Positions 1 to 6,122 of a stretch of 9,460 nucleotides of DNA are shown here, piece by piece (within the stretch, counting starts at the first letter, position 1; every line of letters begins with the position of its first letter). Made by a program: the position numbers and the translations under genes. A model generated the notes under the pieces. It ran no database searches. It was not told the DNA's origin and saw only the letters and a program-made list of their open reading frames with translations. Origin of the DNA: an uncultured Haemophilus sp. (GTDB taxonomy: Bacteria > Pseudomonadota > Gammaproteobacteria > Enterobacterales > Pasteurellaceae); assembly GCF_937976265.1 (NCBI RefSeq), contig NZ_CALJRX010000042.1:1-9460 (forward strand), given 5' to 3'.

Positions 1-85
1 TCGCTTGTAATCCTAAAATAATGATTAACAAGCTAATCGAAACCGCCAAAACAGGACGACGAATAAATATATCAGTAAATTTCAT
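1..85 (-). CDS. acrB: RND efflux pump inner-membrane transporter AcrB, N-terminal fragment
   Basis: Only the first 28 codons are present; the gene continues beyond the left edge. The visible protein begins MKFTDIFIRRPVLAVSISLL and then runs on as a hydrophobic helix. This is the typical N-terminus of HAE1-family RND transporters: a short amphipathic start, the FIRRPVLA motif, then TM1. Such proteins form inner-membrane trimers that exchange protons for drugs and work with a membrane fusion protein and a TolC-type outer-membrane channel. The ATG lies 13 bp after the acrA stop. An AGGAAA ribosome-binding site at 91-96 sits between the two, so acrA and acrB are clearly one transcript. Family assignment is firm, but the exact subfamily (AcrB, MexF or VexB type) cannot be judged from 28 residues. 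Confidence 0.88.
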   Translation of the reverse strand, partial: MKFTDIFIRRPVLAVSISLLIIILGLQA

Positions 86-98
86 TCGCTTTTCCTAA

Positions 99-1295
99 TT
101 AAAGATTCGTTTTCTTCGCAGGTTGTTCAGTACCCACGCCCGCTCTATCTGCAACAGAGACTAATGAGCCGTTACTTAAGTTTTGCTGACCACCGGTCAC
201 AATTTTATCGCCCACTTTGACTTCATCACCCTTTAATTGTGCATAAATGCCTTGACGATCTTTTGTAAACACGGTGATTGATTTTGCACGATACATATTG
301 GCTGTTTTTTCTGCGCCCCCTAACTTTTCCACTTCTTCATCGGAAAGTGCGGTCAAAATATAAAGCGATTCGCCATACATGTTGTAGCTCACTGCCACTT
401 GTGGCACAACGATTTGATTATGCTCAGTTGGTAAAGCGACATGTAAGCGAGTAAACATACCGGATAATAATTTTGCCCCATCTTCTGGTTCAAACGTTGC
501 TTGAACATCCACTAAACCCGTTGAAGAATCAATTGCCGGCTCAATAGCGGTAATTTTTGCAGCAAAGGTTTCACCTTTACGGGCATCGGCAGTAGCTGTT
601 ACTTTTTGACCTATATGCAATTTATCTAATAGGTTTTGCGCAATCGCAAAATCCACTTTCATTGAAGAACGATCTTCTACACGCACAATTTCAGTACCGT
701 TTGAAACGTATTGACCAACATTCACTTTCACGATACCCGCTTTACCATCAAATGGCGCAACGATTTGGCGACGTTCAATTGTTGCTTTTAATGACTCAAT
801 ATTTGCCACTTGTGCTTCATAAGCTGCTTTTGCATTATCTAATTCTTGACGAGAAACAGCCCCGCTGCCCGCAAGGTTTGCATAACGTTGATAAGTTTGA
901 CGTAATGACACCGCTTGAGCTTGGGCCGATTGTAAGCTTGCACGTTCAACCGAGCTATCTAACTCAACTAACAAATCACCTTTTTTCACGCTTTGGCCAT
1001 TTTGTACGAGCACTTTAGACACGGTTCCCGCGCTTTGTGCACTTAACATTGCCCCTTGATTTGGACGAACAAGACCTGTGGTTTCAATGATCGGCGTCCA
1101 TTCTGAGGCCTTAACTGTCATTGCTGTGACAGGAGAAGCTGTTTCAGGTTTATTTGCTAAGAAATCAGCAATGCCTTTTGCTTTCATCTGATTCATAAAA
1201 ATCATCGCAGCAAAAATTAACACAAACACGCCCAACGCTAATTTCAAAAAGAAAACATGCGAACGCTTTGGTTTATTCGTTTGAGTTATACTCAT
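99..1295 (-). CDS. acrA: RND efflux membrane fusion protein (periplasmic adaptor), AcrA/HlyD family
   Basis: This 398-residue adaptor links the inner-membrane pump to an outer-membrane channel. Residues 13-34 are a hydrophobic segment (VFFLKLALGVFVLIFAAMIF) acting as an anchor or signal. The usual order follows: first lipoyl half with QSAGTVSKVLVQNGQSVKKGD (about 88-108), an Ala/Gln-rich coiled-coil hairpin (about 115-175), second lipoyl half with IVAPFDGKAGIVKVNVGQYV (178-197), beta-barrel (about 212-290) and membrane-proximal domain (about 298-385). There is no lipobox cysteine near the N-terminus, so unlike E. coli AcrA it is probably anchored by its own helix. I chose the ATG at 1295 because a TGGAGT ribosome-binding site lies 7-12 bases upstream. 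The in-frame extension to 1346 would overlap acrR and adds an unrelated, polar stretch. It lies 29 bp after acrR and 13 bp before acrB, an acrRAB operon. H. influenzae has an orthologous acrRAB set. Confidence 0.93.
   Translation of the reverse strand: MSITQTNKPKRSHVFFLKLALGVFVLIFAAMIFMNQMKAKGIADFLANKPETASPVTAMTVKASEWTPIIETTGLVRPNQGAMLSAQSAGTVSKVLVQNGQSVKKGDLLVELDSSVERASLQSAQAQAVSLRQTYQRYANLAGSGAVSRQELDNAKAAYEAQVANIESLKATIERRQIVAPFDGKAGIVKVNVGQYVSNGTEIVRVEDRSSMKVDFAIAQNLLDKLHIGQKVTATADARKGETFAAKITAIEPAIDSSTGLVDVQATFEPEDGAKLLSGMFTRLHVALPTEHNQIVVPQVAVSYNMYGESLYILTALSDEEVEKLGGAEKTANMYRAKSITVFTKDRQGIYAQLKGDEVKVGDKIVTGGQQNLSNGSLVSVADRAGVGTEQPAKKTNL
345..353 (+). repeat. Hin-type DNA uptake signal core
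   Basis: AAGTGCGGT lies inside acrA, preceded by an A and followed by an AT-rich stretch (CAAAATATAAA) that matches the extended uptake-signal consensus. Confidence 0.85.
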
Positions 1296-1324
1296 TTGGA
1301 AAACTCCATTCTGACAATAAATTA

Positions 1325-1903
1325 CTACTTCTGAATTGCACGCCAAGAGCGTTCAATGACAGATTCTAACATCGCATCGGTTACTGCCGTACCGAGAAAT
1401 TTAATATCTGAGGCTAAAACTATTGCCGTTTTAAGACTCAGCAAAAATAACATATGAGGATCTAAATCAGCTAACTCATTTGCTGCTTGTCCCTTGAGAC
1501 AAAACTGCTCCCAACACGAATGATCTATTTCTTTGCAGATTTCAATAAACTCCGGCAAAGATCGATATTGGTTCATGTTTAACAAAATCGTTGGATTTTC
1601 TTGAAGAAAATGCCAAATATTCCACCACATTTTTCTGTATTGCTCGAAAAAAGATTGGCTTTCATCAAAGCCTTCTTCAATCGCTGTAACAAACTTATTG
1701 AACACTCGACGAGCAAATTGTGCTAATAGCTCATCTTTACTCTTAAAATAAAGGTAAATCGTGCCAGCTGCGATGCCTGCCTCCTTGGCTAACTTATGCA
1801 TAGAAAGATGGTGTAATCCTTCTTTTGCCATAAGACGATCTGTGGCATCAAAGATCTGCTCACTGACATCAAGCTTCGTTTTAGAGGCTTTTACTTGTCG
1901 CAT
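1325..1903 (-). CDS. acrR: TetR-family transcriptional repressor of the efflux operon (AcrR-like)
   Basis: A 192-residue TetR-family regulator. Residues about 14-59 form the DNA-binding domain: helix 1 (EQIFDATDRLMAKEGLHHLS), then the helix-turn-helix MHKLAKEAGIAAGTIYLYFKSKDEL, whose GTIYxYFxSKDEL ending is the family signature. The remaining ~130 residues are the variable ligand-binding and dimerisation domain. It is the first gene of the operon and is followed 29 bp later by acrA, so it most likely represses itself and the pump genes and is released by pump substrates; this is inference from the family and the layout. The perfect palindrome at 1968-1981, overlapping the promoter, is the probable binding site. 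The ATG at 1903 has only a weak ribosome-binding site. No better start is seen, and the N-terminus length fits the family. Confidence 0.9.
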   Translation of the reverse strand: MRQVKASKTKLDVSEQIFDATDRLMAKEGLHHLSMHKLAKEAGIAAGTIYLYFKSKDELLAQFARRVFNKFVTAIEEGFDESQSFFEQYRKMWWNIWHFLQENPTILLNMNQYRSLPEFIEICKEIDHSCWEQFCLKGQAANELADLDPHMLFLLSLKTAIVLASDIKFLGTAVTDAMLESVIERSWRAIQK

Positions 1904-1967
1904 AATAAAAAATCAAATTCTTAGGGTTATATATGAGAAAGGTCATTTAAGATGAATATCAAAAATG

Positions 1968-1981
1968 AATGAACGTTCATT
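1968..1981. promoter_or_regulatory. Probable AcrR operator: perfect 14-bp palindrome
   Basis: AATGAACGTTCATT is perfectly self-complementary about the 1974/1975 junction. It lies 64 bp upstream of the acrR ATG and overlaps the predicted -10 box by three bases, and the transcription start should fall inside it. TetR-family dimers typically bind palindromes of this kind near their own promoter. Assignment to this regulator is inference from position and symmetry. Confidence 0.75.
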
Positions 1982-2006
1982 TTATTGATTTTTCATTTTT
2001 TGGCAA
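1979..2006 (-). promoter_or_regulatory. Predicted sigma70-type promoter of acrRAB
   Basis: On the minus strand there is a TTGCCA -35 box at 2001-2006 (5 of 6 consensus), a 16-bp spacer and a TAAAAT -10 box at 1979-1984 (5 of 6). It lies just downstream of the ftsN terminator tail, leaving a leader of roughly 70 bases before acrR. An alternative weaker -10-like stretch (TATATAAC, minus strand, 1926-1934) has no convincing -35 partner. Confidence 0.6.
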
Positions 2007-2007
2007 G

Positions 2008-2050
2008 AGAAAAATATAAAAAAAGTGCGGTCATTTTTAACCGCACTTTT
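2008..2050 (-). terminator. Rho-independent terminator of ftsN made from two inverted uptake signals
   Basis: The arms AAAAGTGCGGT (2021-2031) and ACCGCACTTTT (2040-2050) form a perfect 11-bp stem with an 8-base loop. Read on the minus strand it lies 10 bp after the ftsN stop and is followed at once by a run of T residues, TTTTTTTATATTTTT. Both arms contain the 9-bp Hin uptake signal core (2023-2031 plus, 2040-2048 minus). Inverted uptake-signal pairs used as terminators are a known feature of Haemophilus genomes. Confidence 0.88.
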
Positions 2051-2060
2051 AAATTCTGAA

Positions 2061-2927
2061 TTACATTCCAATCACAACGCAACTCGCCACTGATTTTGCT
2101 TTATCTTGTGCTGCTGTTGCTGCATCTCGACTACCAAATGGTCCCACACGTACGCGGTTCCATTCTTCACTTGTCGCAATTTGCGCATTCACACCTGCCA
2201 TCGCAAGACGACCTTGTAAGCTTTCAGCTTGGGCGCGATTTTTAAATGCACCACATTGTAAACCAAATTTTTTGCCGCCAGCCTGTACTTGCTGCTCAGC
2301 AGGTTTCGGTTCTGCTTTTTTCGGTTGCTCAGCTTTAGCAGGTTCCGTTTTAGCTGGTTCCGCCTTCACTACTTCTACTTTTTTCGGAGGTTCAGGCTTT
2401 TTAACTGGCTCAGGCTTTTTCGCTTCTGGCTTTGCTGTTTGCTGAGCTGGCTGAGTTTGAGCTGTCTGTGCTGGTTGAGCTTGCTGTGCTTGAGCCGCGG
2501 CTTTTTCTGCATTCGCCGCTTCTTGCTCTTTACGTTGAGCTTCTAATTTTTTCGCTTCTTCTGCTGCTTTTTGCTCCTTTTCCATTTGAATCAGCACTTG
2601 ACGCTGCTCTTCCGTCAAACGCATATTTTTTTCAACAGAAGAAGGATTATTATCCACCGGCACCGTACGGGTTTCTAATTCTTTAATATAGTGCCACACT
2701 TCTTCTGGACGATTCGGCAACACGCTTTTCGGTTGCGGTTTTTCTGGTTGAACCGTTGTTGTCACTACAGGTTCAGGCGTTTTACTTTTTAAGAAGTAAA
2801 GCCCTAAACCAAAACCTAATACCGCCACCAACGCAAGACCAATTAAGGTATTACGATTAAAACGTTTCTTTGCTTTCTTTTTATTATTTTTTGAGCCGCT
2901 TCGACCGGCAAAATCTCGATGAGCCAC
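2061..2927 (-). CDS. ftsN: Cell division protein FtsN (SPOR domain, GTG start)
   Basis: A 288-residue bitopic divisome protein that activates septal peptidoglycan synthesis. The order matches FtsN. A basic cytoplasmic tail begins MAHRDFAGR, the region that in E. coli binds FtsA. One transmembrane helix lies at about 27-46. A periplasmic segment contains RPEEVWHYIKELETR (73-87), which resembles the essential activation helix of E. coli FtsN, followed by LTEEQRQVLIQM (104-115). A long low-complexity K/P/A/Q/E linker spans about 120-215, and a C-terminal SPOR domain spans 217-288. The SPOR domain has RVRVGPF (258-264) and two cysteines, C225 and C283, spaced like the disulfide pair of E. coli FtsN. 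The start is GTG, with an AGGA ribosome-binding site (2935-2938) 7 bases before it; no upstream ATG fits. It lies 93 bp after priA and ends at its own terminator. Confidence 0.92.
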   Translation of the reverse strand: MAHRDFAGRSGSKNNKKKAKKRFNRNTLIGLALVAVLGFGLGLYFLKSKTPEPVVTTTVQPEKPQPKSVLPNRPEEVWHYIKELETRTVPVDNNPSSVEKNMRLTEEQRQVLIQMEKEQKAAEEAKKLEAQRKEQEAANAEKAAAQAQQAQPAQTAQTQPAQQTAKPEAKKPEPVKKPEPPKKVEVVKAEPAKTEPAKAEQPKKAEPKPAEQQVQAGGKKFGLQCGAFKNRAQAESLQGRLAMAGVNAQIATSEEWNRVRVGPFGSRDAATAAQDKAKSVASCVVIGM

Positions 2928-2963
2928 GATAAAATCCTAAAATATTCGATAAATTAAACTTAG

Positions 2964-2993
2964 AGTATAAAAAACGCTTAATTCTACTGAAAA
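2964..2993 (-). promoter_or_regulatory. Possible promoter of ftsN
   Basis: In the 93-bp gap between priA and ftsN, the minus strand carries TTTTCA (2988-2993, 4 of 6), an 18-bp spacer and TATACT (2964-2969). It would give ftsN its own start, with a leader of about 30 bases, besides any read-through from priA. There is no terminator hairpin between the two genes. Confidence 0.42.
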
Positions 2994-3020
2994 ACTGTGC
3001 ATTTTTCTAGGGAATTTTTG

Positions 3021-5210
3021 CTAACTCAAATCCAATGGATCTACATCTAAAATCAACCGCACTTGAGAAGACTTTATCAACTCTGGTGAATATCGACTCA
3101 ATGCCGCCTGTAATTGTTTCCGAGAAGCATGCTGTAATAATAACTGCCAACGATACTGCCCCGCTTTTTTACTAAATGGTGCGGGAATCGGCCCCAACAC
3201 TTGCAAGCCTTCAATTTTTTGTTCATAGAAGAAAGAGGCCAATTGCGACAATGCATTTTCCGCCTCTTCAGAATGACGACATTGTGCTTTAAACAATGCC
3301 TGGAAACTAAACGGAGGCAAGCCCATATTATGGCGTAGCTTCAAGGTTTCTTCTGCAAAGGCTTGGTAACCCTTTTCAAGCAAGGTAGTTAATAACGGAT
3401 GATCCGGATAATGTGTCTGCAAAACCACTTCGCCCTGTTTTTCGGCTCTGCCTGAGCGTCCTGCAACTTGTACATAAAGCTGTGCCAAACGTTCTTCGGC
3501 TCTGAAATCAAGGGAAAACAAGGCATTATCCACATTCACTAAAGCAACCAAAGTGACATTCGGAAAATGATGTCCTTTGGCTAACATTTGGGTGCCTATT
3601 AAAATCTGGCTTTTACCTTGCTGAATATCCTCTAAATAACCTTCAAGCTTGCCTTTTCGCGCCGTACTATCGCGATCGATACGTGCAATATTGTATTGTG
3701 GAAAACGTGCTTTTAAGGTTTCTTCTAACTGTTCTGTGCCTAACCCTGTTGTAACTAAATGCGTTGAACCACAATGACCACATTGCATCGGCACTGTTTT
3801 TTGTGCGCCACAATGATGGCAGCGTAAAACGCGCTGGTGTTGGTGATAAGTATAAGGTTTTTCGCAATGATGACACTCATCAATCCAGCCACATTCATGA
3901 CATAACAACACAGGCGCAAATCCACGTCGATTAAGGAATAACAACACTTGATTACCTTTTTCTAAGTGTTCTTGCATACGTTGCAATAGCGGTTCGGATA
4001 AGCCGTTTTGAATTCGTTGATGTTTTAAATCAATCACAAACTGACGAAGTGCGGTCGAATTTCCGGCTCTTTTTGATAGCACCAAATGATGATATTTACC
4101 ATTTTGTACGTTATTCACACTTTCCAAACTTGGGGTCGCAGAACCTAACAAAATAGGAATATTGAGTTTTTGCGCTAAAACAATGCCTAAATCTCTCGCA
4201 TGATAACGCCAACCATCTTGCTGTTTAAACGAACCATCATGCTCTTCATCTAAAATGATTAAGCCGAGATCTGAAAACTGGGTGAAAAGCGCCGATCTCG
4301 TGCCAATTACGATTGCACTTTGTCCTGTTCTTGCGCGCGCCCAAACATTTAAGCGTTGTGTATCGTTCAAGTTGGAATGCAATACATCAATTTCCACATT
4401 AAAACGAGCTTGGAACCGTCTCACGGTCTGAGGGGTAAGTCCAATTTCAGGTACAAGAACCAAAACCTGTTTGCCTTTCTTTAAGACTTCTTCAATATAC
4501 TGCAGATAGATTTCAGTTTTGCCTGAACCGGTCACGCCCTCTAACAACCACACATTAAAGCCTTCTTGGAAAAGCAACTGGCTAAATGCAAGGGCTTGTT
4601 GCTTGTTTAAGGTCAATCGGTTATCAAGATTAACTAAAGGATTATCCCCTAGCGCTTGCTGCCAACTTTTTTGTTCAGTAGGCACAATAATCTCTTCCAC
4701 ATAATCTTTGCCTTTAAGGGCTGACCAAATTGCGGAACTGATCTCATTGTTACCTTTTTCAAGATCTTGCGTGAGCAATAAATTTAAGGCTTCAATTTGT
4801 TTTTTGGCACGTTTTAATTCACCCGATTCTAACGCTTGTTTTCCAAGTTCCGTAATACGCCAAAAAGTGCGGTCATTTTTAACCGCACTTTCTCCATTAC
4901 GAAGTTTTACTGGCAACGCTTGAAATAACACATCGCCTAATGCTGCACGATAATAATTAGCCGACCAAGCCAACCAATCCCACGTTGTGGAATTAAAAAG
5001 TGATTCAGCATCAAGCACATCAATAATCGGTTTTAACTTTTCTTTTGCTACATCCGAAGAAGCGGGTAAATCCACCACGATCCCGACTCGTTTTTGCGAA
5101 CCAAAAGGCACCAATACTCGTCCACCAACGATTGGCGTCAAGTCGGGCGGATAGAGATAATCAAAAAATCGGGGAAGCGGTACGGCTAATGCAACTCGGA
5201 CAATATTCAT
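3021..5210 (-). CDS. priA: Primosomal protein N', replication restart helicase PriA
   Basis: A 729-residue superfamily 2 DNA helicase that recognises abandoned forks and reloads the replisome. The N-terminus MNIVRVALAVPLPRFFDYL and the following GGRVLVPFG form the 3'-end-binding domain. The helicase core has Walker A GVTGSGKTEIY (225-235), DEEH (321-324), SATPS (357-361), GTQMLAKGHHFP and the arginine-finger motif QVAGRSGR (581-588). Two zinc sites come from eight cysteines in four pairs: C437/C440, C446/C449, C464/C467 and C477/C480. All key residues are present, and the length fits the roughly 730-residue family. The ATG at 5210 is preferred over an in-frame TTG at 5222 because it starts at the conserved MxIVRVAL; neither has a clear ribosome-binding site. 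The segment coding for about residues 108-116 (ESAVKNDRT) is made of an uptake-signal dyad in the wing before the helicase core. It is divergent from trmB and upstream of ftsN. Confidence 0.95.
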   Translation of the reverse strand: MNIVRVALAVPLPRFFDYLYPPDLTPIVGGRVLVPFGSQKRVGIVVDLPASSDVAKEKLKPIIDVLDAESLFNSTTWDWLAWSANYYRAALGDVLFQALPVKLRNGESAVKNDRTFWRITELGKQALESGELKRAKKQIEALNLLLTQDLEKGNNEISSAIWSALKGKDYVEEIIVPTEQKSWQQALGDNPLVNLDNRLTLNKQQALAFSQLLFQEGFNVWLLEGVTGSGKTEIYLQYIEEVLKKGKQVLVLVPEIGLTPQTVRRFQARFNVEIDVLHSNLNDTQRLNVWARARTGQSAIVIGTRSALFTQFSDLGLIILDEEHDGSFKQQDGWRYHARDLGIVLAQKLNIPILLGSATPSLESVNNVQNGKYHHLVLSKRAGNSTALRQFVIDLKHQRIQNGLSEPLLQRMQEHLEKGNQVLLFLNRRGFAPVLLCHECGWIDECHHCEKPYTYHQHQRVLRCHHCGAQKTVPMQCGHCGSTHLVTTGLGTEQLEETLKARFPQYNIARIDRDSTARKGKLEGYLEDIQQGKSQILIGTQMLAKGHHFPNVTLVALVNVDNALFSLDFRAEERLAQLYVQVAGRSGRAEKQGEVVLQTHYPDHPLLTTLLEKGYQAFAEETLKLRHNMGLPPFSFQALFKAQCRHSEEAENALSQLASFFYEQKIEGLQVLGPIPAPFSKKAGQYRWQLLLQHASRKQLQAALSRYSPELIKSSQVRLILDVDPLDLS
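3056..3064 (-). repeat. Hin-type DNA uptake signal core
   Basis: ACCGCACTT on the plus strand, near the 3' end of priA. It encodes part of SSQVRLILD. Confidence 0.8.
4047..4055 (+). repeat. Hin-type DNA uptake signal core
   Basis: AAGTGCGGT within priA, antisense to the gene, in the region encoding NSTALRQF between the SAT motif and the zinc-binding cysteines. Confidence 0.8.
4862..4891. repeat. Inverted uptake-signal pair inside priA, 30 bp identical to the ftsN terminator stem-loop
   Basis: The arms AAAGTGCGGT (4864-4873) and ACCGCACTTT (4882-4891) flank an 8-base loop. The 30 bases are identical, in the same orientation, to 2020-2049. Here the element lies wholly within the priA frame and encodes ESAVKNDRTF. 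On the coding strand the stem is followed by only a short T run (five Ts in all, then GG), so it would be a weak terminator at best. Confidence 0.85.
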
Positions 5211-5237
5211 AACAAAAAACAATTAAAAATTTTCGCT

Positions 5238-5243
5238 ATTATA
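5238..5243 (-). promoter_or_regulatory. Probable -10 box of the priA promoter
   Basis: A perfect TATAAT on the minus strand, 28 bp upstream of the priA ATG. It implies a leader of only about 20 bases, which agrees with the absence of a clear ribosome-binding site. I see no good -35 hexamer at the right distance. Confidence 0.5.
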
Positions 5244-5285
5244 CGGGAATTAGGTGGAAAAATCCCACAACCTTGCCTTTTAGTG

Positions 5286-5291
5286 TATAAT
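5286..5291 (+). promoter_or_regulatory. Probable -10 box of the trmB promoter
   Basis: A perfect TATAAT on the plus strand, 32 bp upstream of the trmB ATG, 42 bp from the divergent priA -10 box. No convincing -35 hexamer lies 16-18 bp upstream (the region reads AATCCCACAA). Confidence 0.5.
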
Positions 5292-5323
5292 CGCCGCCAA
5301 TTTTAATTGAACGAATAAAAACC

Positions 5324-6070
5324 ATGACAGAAGAGCAAAAAACCTTTGCTGATCAAAAACGTAAAACCGTTGAAACGGCTGAATTTACAGAAGATGGTCG
5401 TTATAAACGTAAAGTTCGTAGCTTTGTGTTGCGGACAGGTCGCTTAAGTGATTTTCAAAAAAATATGATGAATGAGCACTGGGCTGATCTTGGATTAGAT
5501 TATCAAAACACCCCTTTTGATTTTGCCGCGATTTATGGCAATACGAATCCCGTTATATTAGAAATTGGCTTCGGAATGGGGAAATCTTTAGTGGATATGG
5601 CAGAAGCAAATCCTGATAAAAATTATCTCGGTATTGAAGTGCACACGCCTGGTGTGGGTGCCTGTATTGCTTATGCGGTAGAAAAAGGCGTGAAAAACCT
5701 TCGCGTGATTTGCCATGATGCCACTGAAATTTTACGTGATTGTGTGAAAGACGGCGAATTGGGCGGTTTACAGCTTTTCTTCCCAGACCCTTGGCATAAA
5801 GCAAAACATCATAAACGCCGTATTGTTCAACCGCACTTTGTAGAGCAAGTCGTCCAAAAATTACAACCAAATGGCTTTATTCATATGGCAACGGACTGGG
5901 AAAACTATGCAGAACAAATGCTTGAAGTGCTTTCAGCCAATGAAAATTTAGTCAATACTGCCGAACAAGATTATATTCCACGTCCTGATTTCCGCCCTCT
6001 TACAAAATTTGAGGCGCGCGGTCATCGCTTAGGTCACGGTGTGTGGGATTTATACTTTAAGAAAAAATAA
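5324..6070 (+). CDS. trmB: tRNA (guanine-N7-)-methyltransferase TrmB
   Basis: A 248-residue SAM-dependent methyltransferase that makes m7G46 in the variable loop of tRNAs in the cytoplasm. It shows the bacterial TrmB order: N-terminal KVRSFVLRTGRLS (30-42), the SAM-binding motif ILEIGFGMG (78-86), GIEVHTPG (103-110), the catalytic and tRNA-contact motif LFFPDPWHKAKHHKRR (151-166), MATDWENYAEQ (188-198), and the C-terminal TKFEARGHRLGH (227-238). The length is normal and nothing is missing. The start is the ATG at 5324, which has a weak ribosome-binding site. A start further downstream would cut into the conserved N-terminal region. It is followed 52 bp later by yggL, the same neighbour pair as in E. 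coli and H. influenzae, and the two are probably co-transcribed. Confidence 0.95.
   Translation: MTEEQKTFADQKRKTVETAEFTEDGRYKRKVRSFVLRTGRLSDFQKNMMNEHWADLGLDYQNTPFDFAAIYGNTNPVILEIGFGMGKSLVDMAEANPDKNYLGIEVHTPGVGACIAYAVEKGVKNLRVICHDATEILRDCVKDGELGGLQLFFPDPWHKAKHHKRRIVQPHFVEQVVQKLQPNGFIHMATDWENYAEQMLEVLSANENLVNTAEQDYIPRPDFRPLTKFEARGHRLGHGVWDLYFKKK
5830..5838 (-). repeat. Hin-type DNA uptake signal core
   Basis: ACCGCACTT on the plus strand inside trmB, encoding QPHF just after the FFPDPWHKAKHHKRR motif. It is the last uptake signal in the window; none is seen from 5839 to 9460. Confidence 0.8.
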
Positions 6071-6107
6071 TCATCGAGATGATGACTATACCCCATTACC
6101 TTAACAT

Positions 6108-6112
6108 AGGAG
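6108..6112 (+). promoter_or_regulatory. Ribosome-binding site that decides the yggL start
   Basis: AGGAG lies 10 bases before the ATG at 6123 but only 4 bases before the in-frame TTG at 6117, which favours the ATG. Confidence 0.75.
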
Positions 6113-6122
6113 AACATTGAAA

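Noticed and set aside
662..1018. Plus-strand open frame of 118 codons
   Set aside because: It lies wholly antisense to acrA, has no ribosome-binding site and shows no recognisable protein family; a shadow of the real gene.
1296..1346. 17-residue N-terminal extension of acrA
   Set aside because: It overlaps acrR, lacks a ribosome-binding site, and the internal ATG at 1295 has a good one and begins a normal adaptor N-terminus.
2349..2570. Repetitive KPEP/AEPAKTEP/AQ-rich stretch in ftsN as a possible tandem DNA repeat
   Set aside because: The units are degenerate at the DNA level; such linkers are normal in FtsN and similar SPOR proteins.
2289..2686. Two plus-strand open frames rich in Phe/Leu/Arg
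   Set aside because: They are the reverse complement of the low-complexity Lys/Glu/Ala linker of ftsN; the biased composition is a by-product.
4519..4923. Two plus-strand open frames antisense to priA
   Set aside because: They are shadow frames; priA on the other strand is complete and conserved.
5553..5870. Minus-strand frame of 105 codons
   Set aside because: It is antisense to trmB, which has all its motifs intact.
6067..6085. Small hairpin ATCAT-CGAG-ATGAT after trmB
   Set aside because: The 5-bp AT-rich stem has no T run, so it is too weak to call a terminator; yggL is probably co-transcribed.
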